DNA of 64,000 nucleotides from Nocardioides rotundus (lineage in GTDB: Bacteria; Actinomycetota; Actinomycetes; Propionibacteriales; Nocardioidaceae). Under the pieces are notes generated by a model. It ran no database searches. It saw only the letters and a program-made list of their open reading frames with translations, and was not told the origin of the DNA. Where the stretch lies: positions 2,495,001 through 2,559,000 of the forward strand of contig NZ_CP082922.1 in assembly GCF_019931675.1 (NCBI RefSeq). The letters run 5' to 3'. The stretch's first letter is position 1; each line of letters starts with the position of its first letter. Position numbers and translations under genes: made by a program. Below are positions 57,257 through 64,000 of this stretch, piece by piece.

Positions 57257-58776
57257 GCGGTGGCCTCCTCGTCCTCGCCGCGGCGGCCGCCGGCCATCAG
57301 CAGCCCGAGCTCCTCGCGCGGGGTGTCCGGCGGCACGATGTCCACGATCCGGCCGTCGTACATCACCGCGATCCGGTCCGCGAGGGCATAGACCTCGTCC
57401 AGCTCGGTCGACACGATGACGACCGCGACTCCGTGGTCCCGCTCGGCGACGATCCGACGGTGGATGAACTCGATCGACCCGACGTCCACGCCGCGTGTGG
57501 GCTGCGCCGCGACCAGCAGCTTCAGCGGCCGGGAGAACTCCCTGGCCACCACGACCTTCTGCTGGTTGCCGCCGGACAGCGCGGCCACCGGTGTCTCCTG
57601 CGAGGGGGTGCGGATGTCGAACTCCTCGATCCGGTGGGTCGCGTTCGCCGAGATCGCGCCCAGCTTGAGCGCCGGACCCTGGGAGAACTCGTCGTTGCGG
57701 AAGAGGTCGAGCACCAGGTTCTCCCGGACGCTGAAGTCGCCGACGTAGCCGTCGTGGCTGCGGTCCTCGGGGATGTAGCCGATCCCGGCCTCCAGCCGCT
57801 GCCGCGGGCTGTGCCGGCTCAGGTCCTCGCCGGCAAGGCGCACCAGGCCGGCGTCGGCCTTCACCAGGCCGAGCATGGCCTTGACCAGCTCGGTCTGGCC
57901 GTTGCCCTGGACTCCGGCGATGCAGAGCACCTCGCCGGCCCGGACGTCGAAGGAGACGCCCTTGACCACCTGGTGGCCGCGCGGGTCGGCCAGGACCAGG
58001 TCGCTGACCTCGAGCACCGGCGCACCGGCGTCGAGCGGCTTCTTGTCGACCACGAGTTGGACCGCGCGGCCGACCATCAGCTCGGCCAGCTCGGCCTGGC
58101 TGGCCTGCGGGGACGTCGTACCGACCACCTTGCCGCGGCGGATGACGCTGATCCGGTCCGCGACCTCGCGCACCTCTCGCAGCTTGTGGGTGATGAAGAT
58201 GATCGAGGTGCCGCGCTCCTTGAGCTCGCGCATGATCCGGAAGAGCTCGTCGGTCTCCTGCGGGGTGAGGACGGCGGTGGGCTCGTCGAGGATGAGCACC
58301 TTCGCGTCGTGGGTGAGCGCCTTGAGGATCTCCACCCGCTGCTGCACGCCGACGGGCAGGTCCTCGACCAGGGCGTCCGGGTCGACGGCGAGGTTGTACT
58401 CCCGGGAGAGCTCGCGCACGCGGTCGGCGGCCGCCGACCGGTTGAGTACGCCGGCACCGCGGGTCTGCTCGCGGCCGAGCGCGACGTTCTCGGCGACGGT
58501 GAAGACCGGCACCAGCATGAAGTGCTGGTGCACCATCCCGATGCCCCGGTCGATGGCGTCGCGCGGTGAGGAGAAGGTCACCGGCTCGCCGTCGATGAGG
58601 ATCTCGCCCTCGGTCGGCTCCAGCAGCCCGTAGAGCATGTTCATCAGCGTGGACTTGCCGGCGCCGTTCTCCCCGAGGAGACAGTGGATCTCGCCCTCCT
58701 CGACCGTGAGGTCGATCGAGTCGTTGGCGGTGAAGGAGCCGAACCTCTTGGTCAGTCCGCGGATCTCAAGCTGCAT
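57253..58776 (-). CDS. Nucleoside ABC transporter ATP-binding protein (two ABC domains)
   Basis: 507 residues with duplicated nucleotide-binding domains as in sugar and nucleoside importers (RbsA/NupO-like). N-terminal domain: LLGENGAGKSTLMNMLYG, DLPVGVQQRVEILKALTHDAKVLILDEPTAVLTP and a switch His (IIFITHKLREV). C-terminal domain: CIAGVQGNGQTELVKAML (degenerate Walker A), GGNQQKVVVAREFSRPLKLLVAAQPTRGVDVGS. The second domain lacks the Walker A GKS/T and has AQPTRG in place of DEP, as usual for this family, so one ATP site is inactive. The gene follows the lipoprotein gene after a hairpin. Confidence 0.94.
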   Translation of the reverse strand: MQLEIRGLTKRFGSFTANDSIDLTVEEGEIHCLLGENGAGKSTLMNMLYGLLEPTEGEILIDGEPVTFSSPRDAIDRGIGMVHQHFMLVPVFTVAENVALGREQTRGAGVLNRSAAADRVRELSREYNLAVDPDALVEDLPVGVQQRVEILKALTHDAKVLILDEPTAVLTPQETDELFRIMRELKERGTSIIFITHKLREVREVADRISVIRRGKVVGTTSPQASQAELAELMVGRAVQLVVDKKPLDAGAPVLEVSDLVLADPRGHQVVKGVSFDVRAGEVLCIAGVQGNGQTELVKAMLGLVKADAGLVRLAGEDLSRHSPRQRLEAGIGYIPEDRSHDGYVGDFSVRENLVLDLFRNDEFSQGPALKLGAISANATHRIEEFDIRTPSQETPVAALSGGNQQKVVVAREFSRPLKLLVAAQPTRGVDVGSIEFIHRRIVAERDHGVAVVIVSTELDEVYALADRIAVMYDGRIVDIVPPDTPREELGLLMAGGRRGEDEEATA

Positions 58777-58812
58777 GCTCGCTCCTGGGTCGGGTGCGGA
58801 GGGCGCACGGCC

Positions 58813-58849
58813 CGAGGGCCACGGCCGGCCTCGCCGGTCGTGGCCCTCG
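58813..58849 (-). terminator. Intra-operon hairpin between the lipoprotein and ATPase genes
   Basis: 16-bp arms (58813-58828 with 58834-58849, one G-U) around a 5-nt loop, 17 bp beyond the lipoprotein stop codon. It probably causes partial termination, or protects the 3' end, so the binding protein is made in excess over the transporter subunits. Confidence 0.65.
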
Positions 58850-58866
58850 CGTTTGGTGCGGCGTGG

Positions 58867-60006
58867 TCACTCGAGGGTGAGCTCACCGGAGATGAAGTCC
58901 GACTTCATCTGCTCGATCTTGTCCTTGACCTCCTGGTCGATCGAGCCGTCGAACTCGTGGTACGGCGCCAGGCCGACGCCGCCGTTCTCCAGCGTGCCCT
59001 CGTAGGGCTCGTTGGTGAAGTCGCCGGTGATCGAGTCCGCGATGGCGTTGCGCACCGCGACGTCCATGCCCTTCATCACCGAGGTGAGCAGCACGTCGCA
59101 GAACTCCGCGGCGGACTCGCAGCCGTCGGTGTCCACCCAGATCGCGCGTGCGTCGCGGTCCTTGGCGGCCTGGAGGCCGCCCAGGCCGGCGGGGCCCGCG
59201 ACCGGGAAGATCACGTCGGCGCCCTGCTGGATCAGCGTGTTGGCGATCGACTGGCCGCGCGACTTGTTCTCGAAGTCGTTGGTGAAGGAGCCCTCCTGGG
59301 CCTCGGGGTCCCAGCCCAGCACCTGCACCTGCGCGTCGTTGTCCTGGTTGTAGCGCTCCACGCCCTGGACGAAGCCGTCCATGAAGATCGTCACCGTCGG
59401 GATCTGCGCCCCGCCGAAGGTGCCGACGACGCCGCTCTCGGACTGGGAGGCGGCCAGGTAGCCGGCCAGGTAGGACGGCTCGGCTGTGGCGAACGTGAGG
59501 CCCTTGACGTTCTTCGGCGCGACGTTCTTCCCGGCGTCGTTGAGGTAGGCGAAGTCGACGATCGCGAAGTCGACCTTCGGGTTGGCCTCGGCGGCCTTCT
59601 GGGTGGCCTCGCCGAGCTTGTAGCCGACCGTGGTGATCTCGTCGCAGCCCTGGTTGACCAGCCGCCGCACGTTGCTGTCGTACTCGGAGTCGGAGTTGGA
59701 CTCGATCGTGGCGGCCTGGATGCCGAGCTTGTCCTCCACCTCGGTCAGCCCGGCGCGCGAGGTCTGGTTGAACGACTTGTCGTCGAACCCGCCGGAGTCG
59801 GAGACCATGCAGGCCTTGAAGTCGGGGAACTGCCCCTCCGGCAGCGGCTCGACCGACGCCGAGGCGAGCTCCGAGGGCTCCGAGCCCGCCTCGTTGCTGC
59901 CGGAGCCTGAACCGGACCCGCCCTCGGTGGGGCGCTCTCCGCAGGCGCTCAGGGCCAACACTCCAACGGCAGCCACCGCCGCCAGCTTCATCGGTGTGCG
60001 ACGCAC
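58867..60006 (-). CDS. BMP family nucleoside-binding lipoprotein
   Basis: 379 residues. Signal: MRRTPMKLAAVAAVGVLALSAC with the lipid-bearing Cys at 22; then a Gly/Ser-rich linker. The BMP (PnrA-like) domain is clear: FKACMVSDSGGFDDKSFNQTSRAGL, VNQGCDEITTVGYKLGEATQKAAEANPKVDFAIVDF, KNVKGLTFATAEPSYLAGYLAA, GVVGTFGGAQIPTVTIFMDGFVQGVERYN, and ARAIWVDTDGCESAAEFCDVLLTSVMKGMDVAVRNAI. PnrA homologues bind purine and pyrimidine nucleosides. GAGGAG sits 5 nt before the GTG at 60006. First gene of a five-gene importer-cdd operon. Confidence 0.94.
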   Translation of the reverse strand: MRRTPMKLAAVAAVGVLALSACGERPTEGGSGSGSGSNEAGSEPSELASASVEPLPEGQFPDFKACMVSDSGGFDDKSFNQTSRAGLTEVEDKLGIQAATIESNSDSEYDSNVRRLVNQGCDEITTVGYKLGEATQKAAEANPKVDFAIVDFAYLNDAGKNVAPKNVKGLTFATAEPSYLAGYLAASQSESGVVGTFGGAQIPTVTIFMDGFVQGVERYNQDNDAQVQVLGWDPEAQEGSFTNDFENKSRGQSIANTLIQQGADVIFPVAGPAGLGGLQAAKDRDARAIWVDTDGCESAAEFCDVLLTSVMKGMDVAVRNAIADSITGDFTNEPYEGTLENGGVGLAPYHEFDGSIDQEVKDKIEQMKSDFISGELTLE

Positions 60007-60120
60007 GTGGACTCCTCAAAGATCTCTCCGGCGCCCGAGCGACCCCGGGCACATCGACGGACACCTTATGACGAATCCCGGCGTCGTGGTGACGTAGGCG
60101 ACATCGATGCGGTGCCCGGG

Positions 60121-60137
60121 ACCAAACCGTTACCAAA
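60121..60137 (-). promoter_or_regulatory. Possible regulatory repeat upstream of the nucleoside importer operon
   Basis: ACCAAA occurs at 60121-60126 and 60132-60137, one helical turn apart (ACCAAACCGTTACCAAA). On the minus strand, TAAGGT near 60064-60069 could be the operon's -10. No clear -35 was found. Confidence 0.3.
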
Positions 60138-60166
60138 GCAACGCCCGGTGGGGCAGCACCCATGAC

Positions 60167-61366
60167 TCAGCGGTCGGAGAGCCCCTGGACCGCGGCGGCC
60201 GCCAAGACGCGGGCCCCGATGAGGACGGCCTGGTCGTCGACCCGCAGGTTGCCCTGGTGCAGGTCGTACGTCGGCCCGCCCGGCGTGCGCGTGCCGAGCC
60301 GGGCCATCGCGCCCGGGACGTGGTCGAGGAACCAGCCGAAGTCCTCCCCGCCGAGGCTCTGCGAGGTCGGCACGTGGCCCACCTCGCCCACCACCGACTC
60401 CACCGCACGACCCAGGACAGCGGTCGCCCGGTGGTCGTTGACCACGGGCGGCACGCCGCGGTGGTAGAGGATCTCCGCCCGCACCTGGTACGGCGCCACG
60501 ATCTGCGGGATCAGCTCGCGGACCAGGCGCTCCGCGTCGGCCCACGCCACCGAGTCGAGCATCCGGATCGTGGCGGCGGCCCGGCCGGTGGCGGGGACCA
60601 CGTTGGGCGCGGCACCGGCCTGCACCATGCCCCAGACCACGCTCACGCCGGCCCGCGGGTCGAGCCGGCGGGAGAGGATCGAGGGCAGCTCGGTGACCAG
60701 CTTGGCCAGCGCGTAGGTCAGGTCCTGGGTCAGGTGCGGGCGCGACGTGTGGCCACCGGAGCCGTGTAGCCGTACCTCCACCTTGTCCGCGGCACCGGTC
60801 AGCGGGCCCTCGCGGAGCCCGATGGTCCCGACGTCGATGCTGGGGTCGCAGTGCAGGCCGAAGACGGCGTCGAGGTCACCGAGCACGCCGTGCTCCAGCA
60901 GCTCCAGCGCCCCGCCCGGCATGACCTCCTCCGCGGGCTGGAAGATCAGCCGCGCCCGGCCCCGCAGGTCGCCGCGACCGGCCACCTCGGCGATGGCCAG
61001 GGCGGCCCCCACGAGTCCGGCGGTGTGCACGTCGTGACCGCAGGCGTGGGCGACGCCGCCCACGGTGCTCGCCCACGGGTCCTCGGTGGTGTCCTCGACC
61101 GGGAGCGCGTCCAGGTCGGCGCGCAGGCCCACCGCCCGCTCGCCCTCGCCGATCTCCGCGACCAGCCCGGTCCGGGTCGGGCGGCTCACCCGGAAGCCCG
61201 CCTCCCGGACCCAGCTCTCCACCAGGTCGGTGGTGCGCTCCTCGGCGAAGGACAGCTCCGGGTGCGCGTGCAGGTCCCGGCGCAGGTCGACCAGCTCGTC
61301 GCCGTACTTCTCGACGACGCCGTCGATCACGCGGCTCGTGTCGTCGGGAAGGGAAGCAGGGGTCAC
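60167..61366 (-). CDS. M20-family amidohydrolase
   Basis: 399 residues, an aminoacylase/hippuricase-like M20D enzyme. LRRDLHAHPELSFAEERTTDLV begins the domain. Metal ligands are in GLRADLDALPVED, HACGHDVHTAGLVGAALAI, LIFQPAEEVMPGGALEL, DAVFGLHCDPSIDVGT and SLGGEDFGWFLDHVPGAMARLG. The GGEDF and AEE motifs mark the catalytic Glu and metal pairs. The lid domain includes HGSGGHTSRPHLTQD. It hydrolyses N-acyl amino acids or related amides; the exact substrate is unknown. A leaderless start is likely, with TAACCT (61373-61378) 6 nt before the GTG. Confidence 0.9.
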   Translation of the reverse strand: MTPASLPDDTSRVIDGVVEKYGDELVDLRRDLHAHPELSFAEERTTDLVESWVREAGFRVSRPTRTGLVAEIGEGERAVGLRADLDALPVEDTTEDPWASTVGGVAHACGHDVHTAGLVGAALAIAEVAGRGDLRGRARLIFQPAEEVMPGGALELLEHGVLGDLDAVFGLHCDPSIDVGTIGLREGPLTGAADKVEVRLHGSGGHTSRPHLTQDLTYALAKLVTELPSILSRRLDPRAGVSVVWGMVQAGAAPNVVPATGRAAATIRMLDSVAWADAERLVRELIPQIVAPYQVRAEILYHRGVPPVVNDHRATAVLGRAVESVVGEVGHVPTSQSLGGEDFGWFLDHVPGAMARLGTRTPGGPTYDLHQGNLRVDDQAVLIGARVLAAAAVQGLSDR

Positions 61367-61378
61367 CGGAACAGGTTA
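61364..61378 (-). promoter_or_regulatory. Leaderless promoter of the M20 amidohydrolase gene
   Basis: TAACCT (61378-61373 on the minus strand), 6-nt spacer, GTG at 61366. Confidence 0.55.
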
Positions 61379-61407
61379 GTTCACGACCCGTTCACCGGTG
61401 GGCGTAC

Positions 61408-62070
61408 CTAGCAGTCCGTGGACGGCTCGACCGAGAACTCCGTGACCAGCCACGCGTCCGCGGCCACCTTCGTCAGGGTCGCGGACAGCCGGTACGCCGA
61501 GGGGGCGGACTCGACGGCGACCCCTCCGGCGTCGACATCCACGCTCGCGTTCCGCAGGCAGGCCTCGCGGACGGTCGCCTGCTTGCCCCGGACCCGCACC
61601 GCATCGGCCGGGGCGTCGAGCCAGACGTCGCCGACCGTGCGGTTGCCCCGCTCGCTCAGCTCGGCGACATAGCGCTGGACCTGGTTGATCGGGTCGCCGG
61701 TCGCGGTGCGGGCGAGCGCCGCGAGATCCACCTCGACGGAGTTGTAGGCCTGTAGCCGGGCGTCGAGGTAGGCCAGCAGCGACTCCGCGACGCTTCTCGC
61801 GGGCTCCTGCTCGGGCAGCCGGAGCGAGTAGGCCGCGGAGTCGGTGTCCTGCACCTTCTGCCCGTTGCGCGGCGGCGGGCTAGGCTCTGGAGTGGTGGCC
61901 GGACGGTCCGGCCGGTCGCCCTCCGGCGTCGAGCCGGGCTCCGACGAGCTCGCCGTGGACGTGGGCAGGTCCACCTCCGCCGGCCGCTCCTCCCCACCAC
62001 AGGCGCCGGTCAGCAGGATCAGCCCGACGAGGGCGAGCCCGAGCAGCGGGCGACCCCGGTCACCCGACAT
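61408..62070 (-). CDS. Lipoprotein of unknown function
   Basis: 220 residues. Lipoprotein signal LLGLALVGLILLTGAC with Cys24, then a Pro/Ser/Thr-rich linker to about residue 75. The C-terminal domain (DTDSAAYSLRLPEQEPARSVAESLLAYLDARLQAYNSVEVDLAAL and TVREACLRNASVDVD, ending VEPSTDC) has two Cys that could pair and resembles the small secreted domains found with actinobacterial envelope genes. No family recognised. Its 5' end overlaps the upstream secreted-protein gene by 11 bp, so the two are coupled. Confidence 0.7.
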   Translation of the reverse strand: MSGDRGRPLLGLALVGLILLTGACGGEERPAEVDLPTSTASSSEPGSTPEGDRPDRPATTPEPSPPPRNGQKVQDTDSAAYSLRLPEQEPARSVAESLLAYLDARLQAYNSVEVDLAALARTATGDPINQVQRYVAELSERGNRTVGDVWLDAPADAVRVRGKQATVREACLRNASVDVDAGGVAVESAPSAYRLSATLTKVAADAWLVTEFSVEPSTDC

Positions 62071-63145
62071 CGTTGACGAGCGCCTGGGACTCGGCCACGG
62101 GGACGCTGACCGTGGCCCACGGGGTCAGCGTGTCCAGGGTGCCGCCCACCGGACCGTTCCTGTCGGTGCCCTGCCAGCTCCCGGTCCACGTGGTCTGGGC
62201 GGTCACGTCCCAGCCGCCGGTGTTGGCCCGGTCGAACGGGATCGTGCAGGCACTTTCCTCGCTGGACCCCGGCGCCCACTCGGTCTTGGCCGCCGGGATC
62301 GTGCACTCGGTCGAGCCGGCGTAGGAGGTGATCTGAACCGACTCGGTCCGCGACGTGAGCGTCGCCCGGACCGGCGTGCCCGGCACCGACACCTCGAGCT
62401 CGATGACGCCGTCGCCGGCGAGCGCCTCATTGACGTTCTGCACCCAGAACCAGGTGGGCAGGTTCACGAGGGTCGCCCCGCCGGCGGCCTGGATCGTGGG
62501 GTTACGACCAAGATCCGGTCCGGCGATCTCGGCGGCCGCCTCGTCCCAGACGGCCGTGACCACGTCCTCGACGTCGACGAGAGGCGGCGGGAGCGGGCTT
62601 CCCGTGGCGAATGCCTGGTAGGCCATCGGCACCTGCTCGTTCGCCAGGTCGCCGGCGCCCCTGCCTCCGTAGGCGTCACCCCACGTGCCGTGACTAGAGG
62701 CGAAGCCCTCTTCCGCGCAGTTCACCCCGGGCTGGCTGTTCAGTTGGTACCACGTCTGCGGGGTGGACTTGGCGGTCTTGGTGACCGACTTCACGTAGTC
62801 GATGGTCGGCAACTCGAAGTAGCCGCCAGCGGCGTGACCACGCATCTGACTCCGCATGTCGTCGAACCACGCCTGCATCGCCTTGGCGTCCGAGGAGTCT
62901 GCTGATCCCGTGAACGGCCCCCACCAGCACTTCGGGGGCACCGAGACGCTGATTGTGGTCCCGCCCGCCCCGGTGAGCGGATCGCCCGCGCCACCGGAGA
63001 CCTGGACGTCGACGGCGCGCAGGCTCACTTCACCGCCCTGACTGCCGCCGCCGATGGCGGCACCGGCCGGGCCTGCGGTCGTCGCTGCGACGACGGCGGC
63101 CACACCGGCCGTCGCCACAGCGGTCAGGATGCGTCGTGCGGACAT
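62060..63145 (-). CDS. Secreted protein of unknown function
   Basis: 361 residues with a Sec signal peptide (ILTAVATAGVAAVVAATTAGPAGAA). The mature protein has five Cys, including PPKCWWGPF, GVNCAEEG, STECTIPAA and ESACTIPFD, which suggests disulphides outside the cell. Aromatic-rich stretches include LVNLPTWFWVQNVNEAL (about 70 residues C-terminal of DVEDVVTAVWDEAAAEI). Three beta-rich segments near the end (VRATLTSRTESVQITS, GWDVTAQTTWTGSW, WATVSVPVAESQ) look like a repeat or Ig-like fold. Not recognised. Probably acts with the lipoprotein encoded just downstream. Confidence 0.7.
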   Translation of the reverse strand: MSARRILTAVATAGVAAVVAATTAGPAGAAIGGGSQGGEVSLRAVDVQVSGGAGDPLTGAGGTTISVSVPPKCWWGPFTGSADSSDAKAMQAWFDDMRSQMRGHAAGGYFELPTIDYVKSVTKTAKSTPQTWYQLNSQPGVNCAEEGFASSHGTWGDAYGGRGAGDLANEQVPMAYQAFATGSPLPPPLVDVEDVVTAVWDEAAAEIAGPDLGRNPTIQAAGGATLVNLPTWFWVQNVNEALAGDGVIELEVSVPGTPVRATLTSRTESVQITSYAGSTECTIPAAKTEWAPGSSEESACTIPFDRANTGGWDVTAQTTWTGSWQGTDRNGPVGGTLDTLTPWATVSVPVAESQALVNDVG

Positions 63146-63173
63146 CGGCGCTGGTTCCCCCTACACAGGTCGA

Positions 63174-63196
63174 GGACCCGCGCACCCGGCGGGTCC
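63174..63196 (-). terminator. Hairpin after meaB
   Basis: GGACCCGC (63174-63181) pairs with GCGGGTCC (63189-63196) around a 7-nt loop, 42 bp beyond the meaB stop and upstream of the secreted-protein gene. Confidence 0.55.
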
Positions 63197-63237
63197 AAGG
63201 GCATGCTGTCATGCTCAACGAGCCAATGCCAGTCCGG

Positions 63238-64000
63238 CTACGCCCCCGGCTCGGGCCCGTCGTAGGCCGCGAGGATCCGATCGGCCGCCACGCTCGCCGG
63301 CAGCTCGCCGGCCAGCACGTCACGGCGTACGTCGTCGCGGATCGCCCGCACCCCCGCGGACCGGCGCAGCCGGTCGGCCAGCTCGTCGCGCACCAGCGCC
63401 CAGGTGAACTCCAGCTGCTGCTCGGCGCGGCGCTCCGCGAGGCCCCGCTCCCCCAGGTGCTCGCGGTGGGCCAGCACCCGGCCCCACACCTCGTCGATGC
63501 CGGTGCCGGTCAGCGCCGAGCAGGTGAGCACCGGGGGCACCCACGCGTCGCCCGCGCCCGACTTGTGCACCAGGCGCAGCGCGCCGGAGAGCTCGCGCGC
63601 CGCGGTGCGCGCCTCGGCCTCGCGGTCGCCGTCGGCCTTGTTCACCGCGATCACGTCGGCGATCTCCAAGATCCCCTTCTTGATCCCCTGCAGCTGGTCG
63701 CCGGTGCGGGCCAGGGTGAGGAAGCAGAAGGTGTCCACCATGCCGGCCACGGTGACCTCGGACTGTCCGACGCCGACGGTCTCGACCAGGACGACGTCGT
63801 ACCCCGCCGCCTCCAGCACCGTGATCGCCTGCGTCGTGGCCCGGGCGACGCCGCCGAGCGTGCCGGCGGTGGGGCTGGGCCGGATGTAGGCGTTGCGGTC
63901 CGCGGCGAGGCGGGCCATCCGGGTCTTGTCGCCGAGCACCGAGCCTCCGGTGCGCACGCTGCTGGGGTCGACCGCGAGCACGCCGACCCGCAGCCCCTGA
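63238..64000 (-). CDS. meaB: Methylmalonyl-CoA mutase-associated GTPase, 3' part (5' cut by window edge)
   Basis: 254 residues are visible. They match MeaB/ArgK GTPases: [22 protein letters not shown] (switch region), [66 protein letters not shown] (guanine specificity NKAD), [16 protein letters not shown], and the C-terminal dimerisation arm ending [11 protein letters not shown]. MeaB guards adenosylcobalamin-dependent methylmalonyl-CoA mutase. The P-loop lies beyond the edge. It suggests a propionyl-CoA/methylmalonyl-CoA route that would use the propionyl-type AccD and alpha subunit in this window. Confidence 0.93.
   Translation of the reverse strand, partial: QGLRVGVLAVDPSSVRTGGSVLGDKTRMARLAADRNAYIRPSPTAGTLGGVARATTQAITVLEAAGYDVVLVETVGVGQSEVTVAGMVDTFCFLTLARTGDQLQGIKKGILEIADVIAVNKADGDREAEARTAARELSGALRLVHKSGAGDAWVPPVLTCSALTGTGIDEVWGRVLAHREHLGERGLAERRAEQQLEFTWALVRDELADRLRRSAGVRAIRDDVRRDVLAGELPASVAADRILAAYDGPEPGA

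Overview
The window comes from a very GC-rich actinobacterium, most likely Nocardioides or a close relative in the Nocardioidaceae. The evidence is the strong G/C third-position bias, the GTG starts, a mycothiol-type cysteine ligase, the actinobacterial acyl-CoA carboxylase arrangement (separate alpha, beta and epsilon subunits beside BirA), a desferrioxamine operon and many leaderless genes. The genus is an inference. No rRNA, tRNA or CRISPR was seen.

Layout. 1-5.6 kb: 3' end of an enoyl-CoA hydratase, a PadR regulator with a DUF1707 membrane protein, an MshC-like ligase, a Sap/GAP-like membrane protein, an acyl-CoA dehydrogenase, a CoA-binding protein and ArfB. 5.6-11.2 kb: purE-purK, a class III cyclase behind birA, and accD-accE. 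11.2-18.8 kb: an AbiEi/DUF559-type protein, PhoD-like phosphatase, DUF885 protein, MBL hydrolase, membrane protein, Maf and GtrA. 18.8-24.2 kb: a small membrane/HTH operon under a 38-bp dyad, an acyl-CoA dehydrogenase divergent from an acyl-CoA carboxylase alpha subunit, and a TylF-like methyltransferase. 24.2-29.4 kb: desABCD behind overlapping iron boxes. 29.4-39.3 kb: SGNH lipoprotein, pyruvate carboxylase, SpoIID/LytB protein, an unknown Gly-rich membrane protein, LpdA-like quinone reductase, dihydrolipoyl dehydrogenase and a GGCT-fold protein.

39.35-42.16 kb is a mobile region. An AbiEi/DUF559 gene is the only cargo between 84-bp terminal inverted repeats built of two hairpins. The left repeat has itself been split by an IS3-family element with a target duplication.

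42.2-61.4 kb is dominated by nucleoside uptake and salvage: purine nucleoside phosphorylase, phospho-sugar mutase, deoC, a uridine-kinase-like/C39-like fusion, deoA, cdd and a BMP-type nucleoside ABC importer. A broken tad-pilus remnant lies between cdd and deoA (LysM/BTAD protein, a TadG-like protein, a tadE 3' end and a second 5'-truncated gene on the other strand). 61.4-64 kb: two secreted proteins of unknown function and the 3' part of meaB.

How it fits together. The carboxylase subunits, BirA, acyl-CoA dehydrogenases, enoyl-CoA hydratase and MeaB point to fatty acid and propionyl/methylmalonyl-CoA metabolism. The deo/cdd/PNP/BMP genes import and degrade nucleosides, feeding pentose phosphates into central carbon. 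The des operon supplies a hydroxamate siderophore under iron control.
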